DNA of 64,000 nt from J054 sp965221985 (GTDB taxonomy: Bacteria > Pseudomonadota > Gammaproteobacteria > Steroidobacterales > GCA-2729495): the NCBI GenBank assembly GCA_965221985.1, contig OZ244928.1, positions 744,001 through 808,000 on the forward strand. The letters are read 5' to 3'. Positions 63,112-64,000 of the stretch are shown one piece after another (position 1 is the first letter of the stretch; every line of letters starts with the position of its first letter). A program made the position numbers and the translations under genes. A model generated the notes under the pieces. The model saw only the letters and a list, made by a program, of their open reading frames with translations, made no database searches and was not told the origin of the DNA.

Positions 63112-63384
63112 TTAGATGCTGGGTTTTGCTTTCTGAGCAGAGCAAAGTTCTCGCTTTTGCGCCGCGGACAATCGCTTGATTTCCCACTCCCGGCGTTGGG
63201 CCGTGCTTCGGTCGTTGGCAGATTCTTGGTAAACCAATTGTACGGGGCCGCGGCCGCGCGTGTACTTGGCGCCCGCGCCGGCATTGTGTTGGGCAATTCG
63301 AGCCTCTAAATCTCTGGCGATGCCGGCATAGTAGCTGCCGTCGGCGCAGCGCAGTAGATAAACGGACCAGGGTGGCTTGGAAAT
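63112..63384 (-). CDS. GIY-YIG nuclease-domain protein (YhbQ/UPF0213 type, apparent ATT start)
   Basis: A 90-codon frame encodes one GIY-YIG domain: WSVYLLRCADGSYYAGIARD, RIAQHNAG, AKYTRGRGPVQLVYQE and the catalytic-Glu helix RREWEIKRL. The family N-terminus (SKPPWSVYLLR) begins right after an ATT at 63384-63382; GGAG lies seven bases before this ATT, and it overlaps the transporter stop as TAATT where TAATG would be usual. No ATG, GTG or TTG is available. Either ATT is used, or a point change has damaged the start. Nuclease activity is inferred from the family. Confidence 0.82.
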   Translation of the reverse strand: MSKPPWSVYLLRCADGSYYAGIARDLEARIAQHNAGAGAKYTRGRGPVQLVYQESANDRSTAQRREWEIKRLSAAQKRELCSAQKAKPSI

Positions 63385-64000
63385 TAGCGCACTCCGCCCA
63401 TGAGTTTTTTCAGTGGTGGCGTGAGTAGCAACAGAAACAGGCCGCAGCCGGCGGTGGTCAGAATAATCTGTAGGTATAAGGCGGGCATTTGGTTTACAGC
63501 GTCGGCGTTGAACTCACCGGCGATTAAGCCGGCGATGACGTTGCCCATGGAGGCGCCTAGAAACCAGATGCCCATCATTTGTCCGGTGTAGCGCCTCGGT
63601 GCCAGTTTGGTGGTGGCGGATAGGCCGACGGGGCTCAGGGTCAGTTCGCCCATGGTGTGAAATAGGTAAGTGAAGATTAGCCAGGTCGGTAGCACGGTGT
63701 TGCCTTGAACGACGAGTTGGGCGGCGAAATACATCACGGCGAAACCGACGCCTAACAGTATTAGTCCAAAGGCGAACTTGGCCGGTGTGGAGGGATCCAG
63801 ATTGCGTTGTGCCAGCTTTAGCCAGAGCATGGCGAATAGTGGCGCGAGCAAAATAATGAAGCTGGGGTTTAAGGTTTGGAACCAGCCGGCGGGAATTTCG
63901 AAGTCGCCGATCATGCGATCGGTGAAGCGTTCGGCGAACAAATTGAGGGATGAACCGGCTTGTTCAAAGCCTGCCCAGAACATGGCGGAGGCCAGGAACA
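63384..64000 (-). CDS. POT/PTR-family proton-dependent peptide transporter (5' end outside window)
   Basis: The C-terminal 204 residues of a proton-coupled oligopeptide transporter. MFWAGFEQAGSSLNLFAERF is the family signature before transmembrane helix 7, and HTMGELTLSPVGLSATTKLAP the conserved segment near helix 10; about five further helices follow. The frame is open through base 64000, so the N-terminal half lies outside. Substrates would be di- and tripeptides. Confidence 0.93.
   Translation of the reverse strand, partial: FLASAMFWAGFEQAGSSLNLFAERFTDRMIGDFEIPAGWFQTLNPSFIILLAPLFAMLWLKLAQRNLDPSTPAKFAFGLILLGVGFAVMYFAAQLVVQGNTVLPTWLIFTYLFHTMGELTLSPVGLSATTKLAPRRYTGQMMGIWFLGASMGNVIAGLIAGEFNADAVNQMPALYLQIILTTAGCGLFLLLLTPPLKKLMGGVR

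Noticed and set aside
61967..63187. Minus- and plus-strand open frames of 60-207 codons across the repeats
   Set aside because: They repeat every 199 bp in rotating frames, lack ribosome sites, and consist of translated palindrome and spacer; the 207-codon frame also crosses the GIY-YIG gene out of frame.
1..64000. tRNA or rRNA genes, IS elements, prophage or integrases
   Set aside because: None recognised on either strand in this window.

Overview
The window is a stretch of a gammaproteobacterial chromosome spanning the replication origin. The core gene order (glmS-glmU-atpCDGAHFEBI-parB-parA-rsmG on one side; mnmE-yidC-rnpA-rpmH-dnaA-dnaN-recF-gyrB-plsC-gmhB-glyS-glyQ on the other) is the order known from Pseudomonas-like and other non-enteric gammaproteobacteria. 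Type IV pilus minor pilins, an NtrB/NtrC pair behind glnA and a heptose phosphatase for lipopolysaccharide fit a Gram-negative, piliated, probably free-living organism. I cannot name the genus.

Left part (1-22.7 kb), nearly all on the minus strand: the end-truncated glmS, glmU, the complete nine-gene F1Fo ATP synthase operon, parAB and rsmG. Then follow an AcuI/YhdH-type oxidoreductase, a dihaem cytochrome c, a SIMPL-domain protein (plus strand), an oligopeptide ABC transporter (fused ATPase, two permeases, binding lipoprotein) and mnmG. Middle part (22.8-36.7 kb): a membrane diguanylate cyclase, an alpha/beta hydrolase, the minor-pilin operon fimT-pilV-pilW-pilX-pilY1-pilE behind a promoter with two CRP/Vfr-type sites, mnmE, a hydrolase-OsmC fusion, yidC, rnpA and a 44-residue rpmH. 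Origin part (36.7-43.1 kb): dnaA, an AT-rich DnaA-box cluster that is the best oriC candidate, dnaN, recF (with two parS sites inside it) and gyrB.

Right part (43.1-61.7 kb): plsC, gmhB, glyS/glyQ; then the nitrogen-control block glnA (sigma-54 promoter and two NtrC sites), a DUF4124 protein, ntrB and ntrC; a class 1B-like dihydroorotate dehydrogenase, trmL, the gpsA-secB-grxC-rhodanese cluster, envC, ctpA, a polysaccharide-deacetylase-like gene, crcB, DUF190, a HIT protein, a hotdog thioesterase and DUF1330. The genes here are ordinary housekeeping genes; several have odd starts.

The least ordinary stretch is 61.75-63.1 kb, about 1.3 kb without a convincing protein gene. It holds a 199-bp tandem repeat carrying four copies of an 85-bp palindrome, plus a fifth, inverted copy whose stem has changed on both arms in step while the 39-base centre stayed almost constant. 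This is strong evidence for a selected secondary structure (a mobile REP-like element or a structured RNA). Next to it is a small GIY-YIG nuclease-domain gene that appears to start with ATT. The window ends inside a peptide transporter of the POT family.
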